Assembly (NCBI GenBank): GCA_030041005.1
Contig: JASHOR010000166.1
Span: 1-39,731 of the forward strand
Length of the DNA: 39,731 bases
Direction of reading: 5' to 3'
From: Xanthobacteraceae bacterium
Lineage (GTDB): Bacteria > Pseudomonadota > Alphaproteobacteria > Rhizobiales > Xanthobacteraceae
Of this stretch, positions 32,020 through 38,924 are shown piece by piece; the first letter of the stretch is position 1; the number at the start of each line of letters is the position of its first letter. A model generated the notes under the pieces. That model was not told the DNA's origin. It ran no database searches and saw only the letters and a list, made by a program, of their open reading frames with translations. Position numbers and translations under genes: made by a program.

Positions 32020-32709
32020 TTACTCCGCCGCCATCGCCACCCCGCCATGCGCCAGCGACCAGGCGGCCGGCTCTTTCATGAACTTTTCCACTTCGTTGAG
32101 TTTGGCCTTGTCGAACCGTCCGCTCTTCTTCGCCACTTCGAGCACGTCCCACCAGGTCGCGAGCGCGTGCAGCGTCACGCCCAAATCGCCAAGGATTTTT
32201 TTGCTCTCGGGAAAGATGTCGTAGAAGAAGAATACGAAGACATGCTCGACGACGGCGCCGGCCCCGCGCAATGCCTTGCAGAAATTCACCTTGCTGCGGC
32301 CGTCGGTGGTCATGTCCTCGACCAGCAGCACCCGGTCGCCTTCTTCGAGGTGACCCTCGATCTGCGCGTTGCGGCCAAAGCCCTTGGGTTTCTTGCGCAC
32401 GTACTGCATCGGCAGCATGAGCCGGTCCGCCATCCAGGCTGCGAATGGAATGCCGGCGGTTTCGCCGCCGGCGACGGCATCGAACTTCTCGAACCCGACA
32501 TCGCGCAGGATCGTTGCCACGCCGAAATCGACCAGCGTCTGCCGCACCCGCGGGAAGGAAATAAGTCGCCGGCAATCGGTATAGACCGGGCTCGCCCAGC
32601 CCGACGTGTAAATGAATGGCTTGTCGCTCATGAAGCGGACCGCGTCCACTTCGAGCAGCATCCTCGCCGTCAATTCGGCCATCGCCGCTTTGTCGAGGAA
32701 AGCTGTCAT
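32020..32709 (-). CDS. pyrE: Orotate phosphoribosyltransferase
   Basis: A 229-residue cytoplasmic enzyme that converts orotate and PRPP to orotidine monophosphate. The PRPP-binding motif is [14 protein letters not shown]. Other family parts are [20 protein letters not shown] near the N-terminus and [27 protein letters not shown] five bases before the ATG at 32709 fixes the start; the longer frame to 32805 is repeat-derived. The C-terminal extension (about 30 residues after [16 protein letters not shown]) is longer than in compact enteric PyrE, as in several rhizobial homologs. It heads the minus-strand run. PyrK- and PyrD-like genes lie 2 kb away on the other strand. Confidence 0.92.
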   Translation of the reverse strand: MTAFLDKAAMAELTARMLLEVDAVRFMSDKPFIYTSGWASPVYTDCRRLISFPRVRQTLVDFGVATILRDVGFEKFDAVAGGETAGIPFAAWMADRLMLPMQYVRKKPKGFGRNAQIEGHLEEGDRVLLVEDMTTDGRSKVNFCKALRGAGAVVEHVFVFFFYDIFPESKKILGDLGVTLHALATWWDVLEVAKKSGRFDKAKLNEVEKFMKEPAAWSLAHGGVAMAAE

Positions 32710-32720
32710 ATCTTCTCCTT

Positions 32721-32850
32721 TTCCCCTCCCTCCCCTCCCCGTTGCGGGAGAGGATCTAGGGGCGGGGGTAGAGCAGCGACGCGCGGACGTCGCGGCCGGC
32801 GACACGCTTCACTTCACTCCCCCTGCCTACGCGTCCCCGCAAGGGGGAAA
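32721..32850. repeat. Degenerate intergenic repeat with CCCTCCCC/GGGGGAA ends
   Basis: The left part (TTCCCCTCCCTCCCCTCCCC then GTTGCGGGAGAGG) and the right part (CCCCCTGCCTACGCGTCCCC then GCAAGGGGGAAA) resemble the two halves of a long imperfect palindrome dispersed in rhizobial intergenic DNA. It lies upstream of pyrE. The remaining part of the gap, up to the TPR-2OG gene at 33082, holds an AT-rich segment. Confidence 0.5.
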
Positions 32851-33000
32851 ACTCCGCTCGCCGCCTTCCATTCGATGGTCTCGCGGCCGCGATGGATCAA
32901 GATACATTGGGCCCGATCCCGGAGCTTTTTCCGACGACAGCAGCTTCACTATTGGCGCGCCGGCCATGGCCGCAGCGAAGTCGCGGTACTCTAGCGCGCC

Positions 33001-33049
33001 GTGTACCAAAATCAAAATTTTTTCCAATTTGTGTACAACGCATTTAAAA
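33001..33049 (+). promoter_or_regulatory. AT-rich upstream region of TPR-2OG copy 2
   Basis: In a GC-rich background this stretch is strikingly AT-rich (AAATCAAAATTTTTTCCAAT). Two GTGTAC hexamers lie exactly 30 bases apart (33001 and 33031), about three helical turns. TTTAAAAT at 33043-33050 could be a -10 element. This suggests a promoter with paired operator half-sites, but I recognise no known regulator motif. Confidence 0.35.
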
Positions 33050-33081
33050 TCGTCCAACTGCAACCCTCTGACGACAAACCC

Positions 33082-34398
33082 ATGGCGAAGCCGACGTCAG
33101 ACGAATTCCGTTCGATTCTCGCCGGCGCGATGGCGGACTTTCAAGCGGGCCGATTGGCGGCGGCAGAGCGCGCCTATCGGGCGGCTCTGGCGATGGTTCC
33201 GGCCGATCCCACGGTGACGCACAACCTCGGCGTCGTCATCGCGGCCCAGGGACGTGACCGGTCCGCCATCGGCTGTTTCGACGAGGCGCTGCGTGCCGAT
33301 CCCGGTTTCGTCTCGGCGCACTACAACCGGGCCGTCGCGCTGCTGAAGCTCGGCGAGATGCAGGAGGCCATCAAGGCCTTCGGCCGCGCCGTCAAGCTTG
33401 AGCCGGAGCATTACGCGGCGCATCGCGCGCTGGGCTTTCTCTGGCTGGCGCGGGGCGAACGCGGGCGGGCGCTCGATCACTTTGCCCGCACCTATGAGCT
33501 GCGGCGCGGCGATGACCGGACTGCGATCGCGCGCAAATCGTTGACCACGGCGACGCGCCACAAGCTCGAACACGATGCCGACCAGTTTCTTCACCTGTCG
33601 CGGCAAACGCGCGACCGTTTGCGCTTCGAACTGCTCGCGCGCAACTACCGCATCATCGCGGAGCAACTCTCGGACGAGGCGACTGCGCTGTCAGGCCCGC
33701 AGATCGAGGTGTTGGGCGAGGACTACAACGCGGCGATTCATCTGCATGCAGCGCCCGAGGTCACAGGCCGGGCCGTGAATGAGCGGGCGGATCGGGATGC
33801 GCTGGCCGCGCAGTTCGATACAGAGGGCGCGATCGCCGTGGACGATCTGCTCACGCCGCCGGCGCTTCACTCGTTACGGCGGTTCCTGCTGGAGAGCACG
33901 ATCTGGCACGACTTTTCCCACATCGACGGCTTCGTCGCGTCCTATCTTGAAGACGGCCTCGCCTGTCCGCTGCTCTTGCAGATCGCCGACGAGCTTCGCG
34001 GCGCGTTCCCCCAGATCCTCGGCACGCACGCCCTGAGCCAGGCCTGGGCCTTCAAAGGGCTGAAGAGGCAATCGGCGGTCGACGTGCACGCCGACGATGC
34101 CGCCGTCAGCGTCAATTTCTGGATCACGCCGACCGAGGCCAACCTCAATCCCGAGCATGGCGGCCTGGTCGTCTGCCGCGCGCCGCCTCCCGAGGATTGG
34201 CGGATCAAGGACTATGAGGCGGACCGGAAGCGAATTGTAACATTTCTGGCACAAAAGGTGACCGACCGTTTAGTCGTGCCGTATCGCCAGAACCGCGCCG
34301 TGCTCTTCCGCTCGCGCCTGTTTCACCACTCAGACGACCCGGATTTCGCTCCAGGATTCGAGAATCACAGGATGAATCTGACGCTGCTGTACGGCTGA
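33082..34398 (+). CDS. TPR protein with 2OG-Fe(II) oxygenase-like domain (copy 2)
   Basis: A 438-residue paralog of the gene at 3200-4441. Residues about 10-140 form tetratricopeptide repeats (VTHNLGVVIAAQGRDRSAIG; HYNRAVALLKLGEMQEAIKA), then a helical spacer of about 90 residues not matched in copy 1. The C-terminal oxygenase-like domain keeps the putative metal ligands H336 and D338 (DVHADDAAVSVNFWIT), H415 (RLFHHSDDP) and the 2-oxoglutarate Arg at 430 (NHRMNLTLLYG). Between the copies, blocks such as ACPLL-QIADELR, AWAFK, VNFWITP and PYR-NRAV are shared. I prefer the ATG at 33082; a GTG at 33001 lies inside an AT-rich promoter-like segment. It is not in an obvious operon. The substrate is unknown. 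Confidence 0.82.
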   Translation: MAKPTSDEFRSILAGAMADFQAGRLAAAERAYRAALAMVPADPTVTHNLGVVIAAQGRDRSAIGCFDEALRADPGFVSAHYNRAVALLKLGEMQEAIKAFGRAVKLEPEHYAAHRALGFLWLARGERGRALDHFARTYELRRGDDRTAIARKSLTTATRHKLEHDADQFLHLSRQTRDRLRFELLARNYRIIAEQLSDEATALSGPQIEVLGEDYNAAIHLHAAPEVTGRAVNERADRDALAAQFDTEGAIAVDDLLTPPALHSLRRFLLESTIWHDFSHIDGFVASYLEDGLACPLLLQIADELRGAFPQILGTHALSQAWAFKGLKRQSAVDVHADDAAVSVNFWITPTEANLNPEHGGLVVCRAPPPEDWRIKDYEADRKRIVTFLAQKVTDRLVVPYRQNRAVLFRSRLFHHSDDPDFAPGFENHRMNLTLLYG

Positions 34399-34511
34399 AC
34401 GGCACCCCAGTTGAGCAAAATTGGTCGGGCAAAATTCCTTGCATAACGCACTGTTCCAAAATTGACACAGTGGCGGACCATTCCTATAATTATTACGCAA
34501 CGACTTCACTC

Positions 34512-34602
34512 GGCCGTCATGGCCGGACTTGTTCCAGCCATCCCGGTCTTTAGCTCGGCGTACTCAAAGACGTGGACGCCCCCGAGGCCGGGCATGACGG
34601 CC
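34512..34602. repeat. Palindromic intergenic repeat (GGCCGTCATG family), copy C
   Basis: Perfect 10-bp terminal inverted repeats GGCCGTCATG (34512-34521) and CATGACGGCC (34593-34602) bound the element. It ends 20 bp before the PyrK-like start codon, so it will be part of, or close to, that gene's leader. Confidence 0.8.
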
Positions 34603-34622
34603 CAGAGGCACGCTCCATTGAT

Positions 34623-35507
34623 ATGACAATCCGTCCAGTGCCTCCCGATCCGAACCATAACTACACCAATTCCGCGCTGCGCACCGGCGACGTCGACCCC
34701 TATCCGCAGCGGCAGGTGGGCGAGTTCATCGGCACGGTGGTCGCCAACAAGTGGGTCAACAAGGAGTACAAGCACGTCATTCTCAAAGTGCATCCTCACG
34801 CGCTCAAGGCCTATGCAGGGCAGATGTTTCACCTGTTATGCCCGTCGCCTGACGGCGCCGAGGTGTGGATGCGCCGGCCGATGAGCGTCTATCGGGTCGA
34901 TAAGGACGCGGGCCACATCGAGTTTCTCTACAAGTGCGAAGGGCGCGGCACCCGCGGCATGGCGATGCTCGAGCCGGGCGACGACTTCAACGTCACAGGT
35001 CCGCTCGGTCATGGATTCGTGCTCGAACCTTCGTGGCGAAACGTCGTCGTGCTCGGCCGCGGCGTGGGACTGGCGACGCTCGCGCCATTGTCGCAGCTTG
35101 CCGCGGAGAACAAGATCGGCGTCACCGCGATTCTGTCGGCGCGTCACCCGGACGTGGTGATGTCGCGGGATTTGTTCGAGGGGCTCGGCGCCAAGACGAT
35201 GACCGTACTCGATTCCGACGGCACCAGCGCCGTCGACAACGTGGAAAAGATACTCGAAGGCCTGATCGCGCATGGTAAGGCCGATGCGTTCTTCACCTGC
35301 GGCTCGAACCGCCTGCTCAAGCTGATGCAGCGGCTCGGCAAAAAGCACAATATTCCGGGCCAGGTCGCGATGGAGCAGATCATGGTCTGCGGCTTCGGCG
35401 CCTGCTACGTCTGCATGCGCACCTTCGAGGTCGACGGCCAGCGCCTACTGCGCCGCGTCTGCCGCGACGGCCCGGTGTTCAACCTGCAGGAAGCGGTGGG
35501 ATGGTAG
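34623..35507 (+). CDS. PyrK-like dihydroorotate dehydrogenase electron-transfer subunit
   Basis: A 294-residue ferredoxin-reductase-like protein. It has an N-terminal FAD-binding barrel (KHVILKVHPHALKAYAGQMF; RRPMSVYRVDKD), an NAD-binding domain (NVVVLGRGVGLATLAPLSQL) and a C-terminal [2Fe-2S] site with the PyrK-type pattern CGFGACYVC ... CRDGPVF. PyrK passes electrons from class-1B PyrD to NAD. The protein is longer than typical PyrK (about 250-260 residues), with about 35 extra N-terminal residues. The ATG at 34623 has no strong ribosome site. Its stop overlaps the PyrD-like start by 7 bases, so the two are translationally coupled and probably form a complex. The pair is unusual for an alphaproteobacterium. 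Confidence 0.88.
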   Translation: MTIRPVPPDPNHNYTNSALRTGDVDPYPQRQVGEFIGTVVANKWVNKEYKHVILKVHPHALKAYAGQMFHLLCPSPDGAEVWMRRPMSVYRVDKDAGHIEFLYKCEGRGTRGMAMLEPGDDFNVTGPLGHGFVLEPSWRNVVVLGRGVGLATLAPLSQLAAENKIGVTAILSARHPDVVMSRDLFEGLGAKTMTVLDSDGTSAVDNVEKILEGLIAHGKADAFFTCGSNRLLKLMQRLGKKHNIPGQVAMEQIMVCGFGACYVCMRTFEVDGQRLLRRVCRDGPVFNLQEAVGW

Positions 35508-36448
35508 ATCTTTCCGTCAAGATCGGCGCGATCACCCTGCAAAACCCGGTACAGCCGGCCTCCGGCGCGTTTTCCTGGGAGTACAACGACGTCATCGATC
35601 TCAATCGGCTCGGCGCACTGGTGGCCAAGACCATCTGCCGCGAGCCGCGGCTCGGCAACCCGACGCCGCGCATGGCCGAGACCGAGGCCGGCATCATCCA
35701 GTCGATCGGACTGCCCGGAAAGGGCATCGATTATTTCATCGAGCACATCGTCCCCGAATACGCCAAGTTCAAGCCGCCGCTGGTGGTGAGCTGCTCGTCG
35801 GAAAGCATCGAGGATTTCGCCGCGCTCGCCGAGGAACTCTCCGTGCCGGACGTCGACGTGATCGAGGCCAATATCTCCTGCCCGACGCGCAACGCCACCG
35901 GCGGCAACTTCGCGATGCACGAAAATTACACGCGCGATTGCATTACGGCGATGCGGGCGAGAACGAAGAAGCCGCTGTGGGTGAAGCTTTCGCCGAATGC
36001 CGGCGACATCGTCTCCATCGCAAAGGCCGCCGAGGACGCCGGCGCCGACGCGCTGGTGATCGCCAACACGTTTCTGTCACTGAAGATCAGGACCGACAAT
36101 TTCCGTCCCGCGCTCGGCAACAAGTTCGGCGGGCTGGTCTCGCCCGCGCTCAAGCCGATCGTGCTGCGCATGGTCTATCAGGTCGCCAAGCAGGTAAAAA
36201 TTCCGATCATCGGCATCGGCGGCGTCACCAAAGCCGAGGACGTGGTCGAATACATGCTGGCCGGCGCCAGCGCCGTCGGCATCGGCTATGCCGGCTTCCG
36301 CAACCCGACCGCTTTGATCACCATCATCGACGATCTCGAAGCCTGGTGCGACGAGCGCGGCATCAAGAAGGTCACCGAGCTGATCGGCGCCGTGAAGGAC
36401 CAGGACATGGAGACCGACACGCTGGCGGCTGCGTCGGTGGGGATTTAG
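35501..36448 (+). CDS. Class-1B dihydroorotate dehydrogenase-like protein
   Basis: A 315-residue FMN-binding TIM-barrel protein resembling the catalytic subunit of NAD-linked dihydroorotate dehydrogenase. The start VDLSVKIGAITLQNPVQPAS, the catalytic-loop region EANISCPTRNATGGNF with a Cys in the base position (class 1B), KLSPNAGDIVSIAKAAEDAG, and the phosphate-binding IIGIGGVTKAEDVVEYMLAG are all present. NTFLSLKIRTDNFRPALGNK replaces the usual short NT loop and may change specificity. It overlaps the PyrK-like gene, as in class-1B operons. Most alphaproteobacteria use membrane class-2 PyrD, so this could be a second enzyme with another substrate, or an NAD-linked alternative. The next gene starts 43 bp downstream. 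Confidence 0.9.
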   Translation: MVDLSVKIGAITLQNPVQPASGAFSWEYNDVIDLNRLGALVAKTICREPRLGNPTPRMAETEAGIIQSIGLPGKGIDYFIEHIVPEYAKFKPPLVVSCSSESIEDFAALAEELSVPDVDVIEANISCPTRNATGGNFAMHENYTRDCITAMRARTKKPLWVKLSPNAGDIVSIAKAAEDAGADALVIANTFLSLKIRTDNFRPALGNKFGGLVSPALKPIVLRMVYQVAKQVKIPIIGIGGVTKAEDVVEYMLAGASAVGIGYAGFRNPTALITIIDDLEAWCDERGIKKVTELIGAVKDQDMETDTLAAASVGI

Positions 36449-36491
36449 GATCATCGCCGGCGCGCTCCGGCACTCCCGCTTATCATGAGAA

Positions 36492-37244
36492 ATGCCTGGC
36501 TCGTTCAACACGGCGACAAAGATGACAAATGGATCGGCGCAATTGCACGTTCTGATATCCGGCGGATTCTCTTCCGCGTACGAAAAGCTGCTGCCGGAAT
36601 TCGAGCGGACGAGCGGCGTCAAGGTCGCGACCGGATCGGGTGCGTCGCAGGGAGTGGGACCGCAAACGATTGCCGCGCAGCTTGCCCGCGGCGTGCCCGC
36701 CGACGTGGTGATCCTCTCCAGGGAAGGCCTCGGCGAACTCGTCGCCGCGAACAGAATCGCTGCCGGGACGGACAAGGACTTGGCGTGCGTGCCCCTTGGC
36801 GTGGCGGTGCGCGTGGGGACGCCGAAGCCCGACGTGAGCACCGTCGAGACCTTCAAACAAGTTCTGCTCAAGTCCAAGACCGTCGCAGTCCCGGAAAGCA
36901 CCAGCGGTATCTGGCTCATGACCGATCTTTTTCCGCGGCTCGGCATCGCCGAAAAGCTCAACATCAAGGCGGCAGCGCGCGGCACGGACGCCACCCGCAT
37001 GGTGGCCGCCGGCAATGTCGATCTTGCGGTGATGCCGGTCAGCGAAATCTTGCACGCGCAAGGCGTCGCATTCGCCGGCAGCATCGCAGCGGAAATCCAA
37101 TTCGTGCAGACTTTTTCGGCCGCTGTCGTCGCCGGCTCGAAACAGATTGAAGGCGCCAGACGACTGATCGACTTTCTTGGCTCCGCCCGCGCTTTTGAGG
37201 CGATCAGAAACAGCGGGATGGAACCGCTTTCGCCCGTGAGCTAA
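36492..37244 (+). CDS. ModA-like substrate-binding protein lacking a signal peptide (copy 2)
   Basis: A 250-residue protein of the SBP_bac_11 / ModA-like fold. It begins MPGSFNTATKMTNGSAQLHV with no signal peptide, then enters the first strand (LHVLISGGFSSAYEKLLPEF). The ligand-loop segments GSGASQGVGPQTIAAQLARG, VPADVVILSREGLGELVAAN and VPESTSGIWLMTDLFPRLGI are visible, and the closing helix ends RRLIDFLGSARAFEAIRNSG. It is probably cytoplasmic. The start could be the ATG at 36492 or at 36522; ribosome sites are weak. It follows the PyrD-like gene by 43 bp on the same strand, so it is likely its co-transcribed partner, just as the first ModA-like gene accompanies UbiD. A hairpin follows its stop. 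Confidence 0.78.
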   Translation: MPGSFNTATKMTNGSAQLHVLISGGFSSAYEKLLPEFERTSGVKVATGSGASQGVGPQTIAAQLARGVPADVVILSREGLGELVAANRIAAGTDKDLACVPLGVAVRVGTPKPDVSTVETFKQVLLKSKTVAVPESTSGIWLMTDLFPRLGIAEKLNIKAAARGTDATRMVAAGNVDLAVMPVSEILHAQGVAFAGSIAAEIQFVQTFSAAVVAGSKQIEGARRLIDFLGSARAFEAIRNSGMEPLSPVS

Positions 37245-37247
37245 GGG

Positions 37248-37281
37248 CTGCGGCCACGATGCACCTCCATTCGGGCCGCAG
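37248..37281. terminator. Hairpin after the ModA-like gene
   Basis: CTGCGGCC and GGCCGCAG form a perfect 8-bp stem with an 18-base loop, beginning three bases after the stop codon of the ModA-like gene. There is no T tract, so it may be a factor-dependent terminator or an mRNA-stabilising hairpin rather than an intrinsic terminator. Confidence 0.4.
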
Positions 37282-37465
37282 AAACGCGAGCGCCGCGGTA
37301 CACGTCCCCGCTCATCCCCTTGGATAACGAGACCAAGGAGCATAATGCCGATGCCTCGCGTTGGTTCCTTGAGTCTCGCAAAGGCAGGACCCTCAGGAGT
37401 CCTGGACACGACTGGCGCGATCTGTTGCGATACCGGCATCTCTTGGCCAGTGAGGAGCTTTCCCG

Positions 37466-38308
37466 ATGACGATCATCGATTCCCAGGTCCATGCTTACGA
37501 GGCGAACACGCCGAAGCGGCCCTGGCATATCGTGCCGAACTGGCCCGATCACGTCACCGGCGACGAGATGGTGGCGGCGATGGACAAGCTCGGCATCGAC
37601 GGCGCGATCTTCATCTCGCCGTTTTCCATGTACCGCTACGACGCGAGCTATGCGGTGGAAGTGCAACGCGCCCATCCTGGCCGGTTCGCGCTGGTCAAGC
37701 CGGTCGACCCGGACGACCCGGCGGTGGACGATGTCATCGCCGACTGGAAGCGGACGCCGGGCGCGGTCGGCATCCGCATCATGCTGACCAGGGAGGCGAA
37801 CCGTGCGCCGGAAGACCCGGGGCTCGACCGCATCGCCCGCGCCGCAGTCAAGCACGACCTTCCGGTCAACATGCTGTTTTGGGGCAACGTGGAAGCGGGC
37901 GCGGCATTGATCGACCGCCACCCCGACACGCGCTTCATCATCGACCACCTGGCGATCCTGCAGCCACGCACGCCGCCGGCCCCGAAGGAGCCGTGGGCCG
38001 ACCTGCCGAAGGTGCTCGACCTCGCCAAACGCAAGAACGCGGTCATCAAGGTGAGCGGCGCCTGCACGCTGTCGCGAGAGCCGTATCCGTTCCCGGACAT
38101 CTGGGACCCGCTCGCCCGCGTGTTCGACGCTTGGGGTTTCGACCGCTGCCTTTGGGGGACGGACTGGACGCGCGCCTACGCCGTCGTCAACTACGAGCAG
38201 GCGGTTACGCCCTTCCTCAAGACTGACCGCCTCAGCACCAGCGAGCGAGCGATGCTGATGGGCGGCGCGTGCGCCAAAGCCTATCGCTGGTCGCCGGAGA
38301 AGAGTTAG
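37466..38308 (+). CDS. Amidohydrolase-2 family TIM-barrel protein
   Basis: A 280-residue protein of the amidohydrolase-2 family (PF04909), which includes lactonases and decarboxylases of aromatic-degradation pathways. The first strand reads MTIIDSQVHAYEA: the usual DxHxH has Gln in place of the first His, as in one subset of the family. Other sites are TRFIIDHLAILQPR and the Asp in LWGTDWTRAYAVVNYEQAVT. GGAG ten bases upstream of the ATG supports the start. It lies 220 bp downstream of the ModA-like gene, on the same strand. A role in opening or decarboxylating a ring acid fits the local theme but the substrate is unknown. The missing His may weaken or alter metal binding. Confidence 0.88.
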   Translation: MTIIDSQVHAYEANTPKRPWHIVPNWPDHVTGDEMVAAMDKLGIDGAIFISPFSMYRYDASYAVEVQRAHPGRFALVKPVDPDDPAVDDVIADWKRTPGAVGIRIMLTREANRAPEDPGLDRIARAAVKHDLPVNMLFWGNVEAGAALIDRHPDTRFIIDHLAILQPRTPPAPKEPWADLPKVLDLAKRKNAVIKVSGACTLSREPYPFPDIWDPLARVFDAWGFDRCLWGTDWTRAYAVVNYEQAVTPFLKTDRLSTSERAMLMGGACAKAYRWSPEKS

Positions 38309-38365
38309 GTCAGCCACCATCCCCGCACAGGAATCGGGGCTTGCTTGCTCGATTTCCGCCGGCCT

Positions 38366-38695
38366 CTACCCGCAATTCCACATCGGGCCGATGGGCGTCG
38401 GAGTCCAGCACGGGCCGAAACTGCCGCCATTATAGCGGCCGCGGAAATAACCGGGCCTGCCGAAATAATACCAATTGCCATTGTACCAGTAGCTTGGGGC
38501 TTCGTCCGGCCCGTCGCCGATGGCACCCTTCGGACCGAAAATTGGAACGCTGTTGTTGGGCGGCTGATGATAGCCGGGCAGAAAGCCGTAGCCATGCCAG
38601 TGATGGATGCGGCGCTTGTGGGCGGGCGCTGCCAGCGCAATGGCCGGCAACAGGACCAGGACAATTACACTCGATGCGGAGAATGCGCGCAGCAT
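38366..38695 (-). CDS. Small secreted Gly/Tyr/Trp-rich protein
   Basis: A 109-residue protein with a signal peptide (VIVLVLLPAIALAAPAHK) and a mature part of about 88 residues rich in Gly, Tyr, Trp, Pro and His (HHWHGYGFLPGYHQPPN; YWYNGNWYYFGRPGYFRGRY), ending with two Cys (FGPCWTP, MWNCG) that could form a disulfide. Similar proteins recur in Bradyrhizobium-type genomes and have no assigned function. I chose the ATG at 38695, since the residues upstream in the longer frame do not form a signal. It lies convergent to the amidohydrolase-2 gene. It may be a cell-envelope or metal-binding protein, but the sequence proves neither. Confidence 0.72.
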   Translation of the reverse strand: MLRAFSASSVIVLVLLPAIALAAPAHKRRIHHWHGYGFLPGYHQPPNNSVPIFGPKGAIGDGPDEAPSYWYNGNWYYFGRPGYFRGRYNGGSFGPCWTPTPIGPMWNCG

Positions 38696-38924
38696 AGCGG
38701 GCACAATACATGGTCTGCGATTGAAATGCGACCCACCGCCACCGTCGCGCCGGGAGTGCCAAACAACGCGGATGTCGCATGAGCGACATCGATAGCGCCG
38801 GCGCACTTGCGCAAAATCTGCTGCAAGCCGTCATGCAACGCCGCAAGCGGGGAGCGGACGCGGTCGTTCTCGTTGGAGCCGGCGCCTCTGCAAGAGCAAC
38901 GACGAGTGCGAACGCACGCTGATC

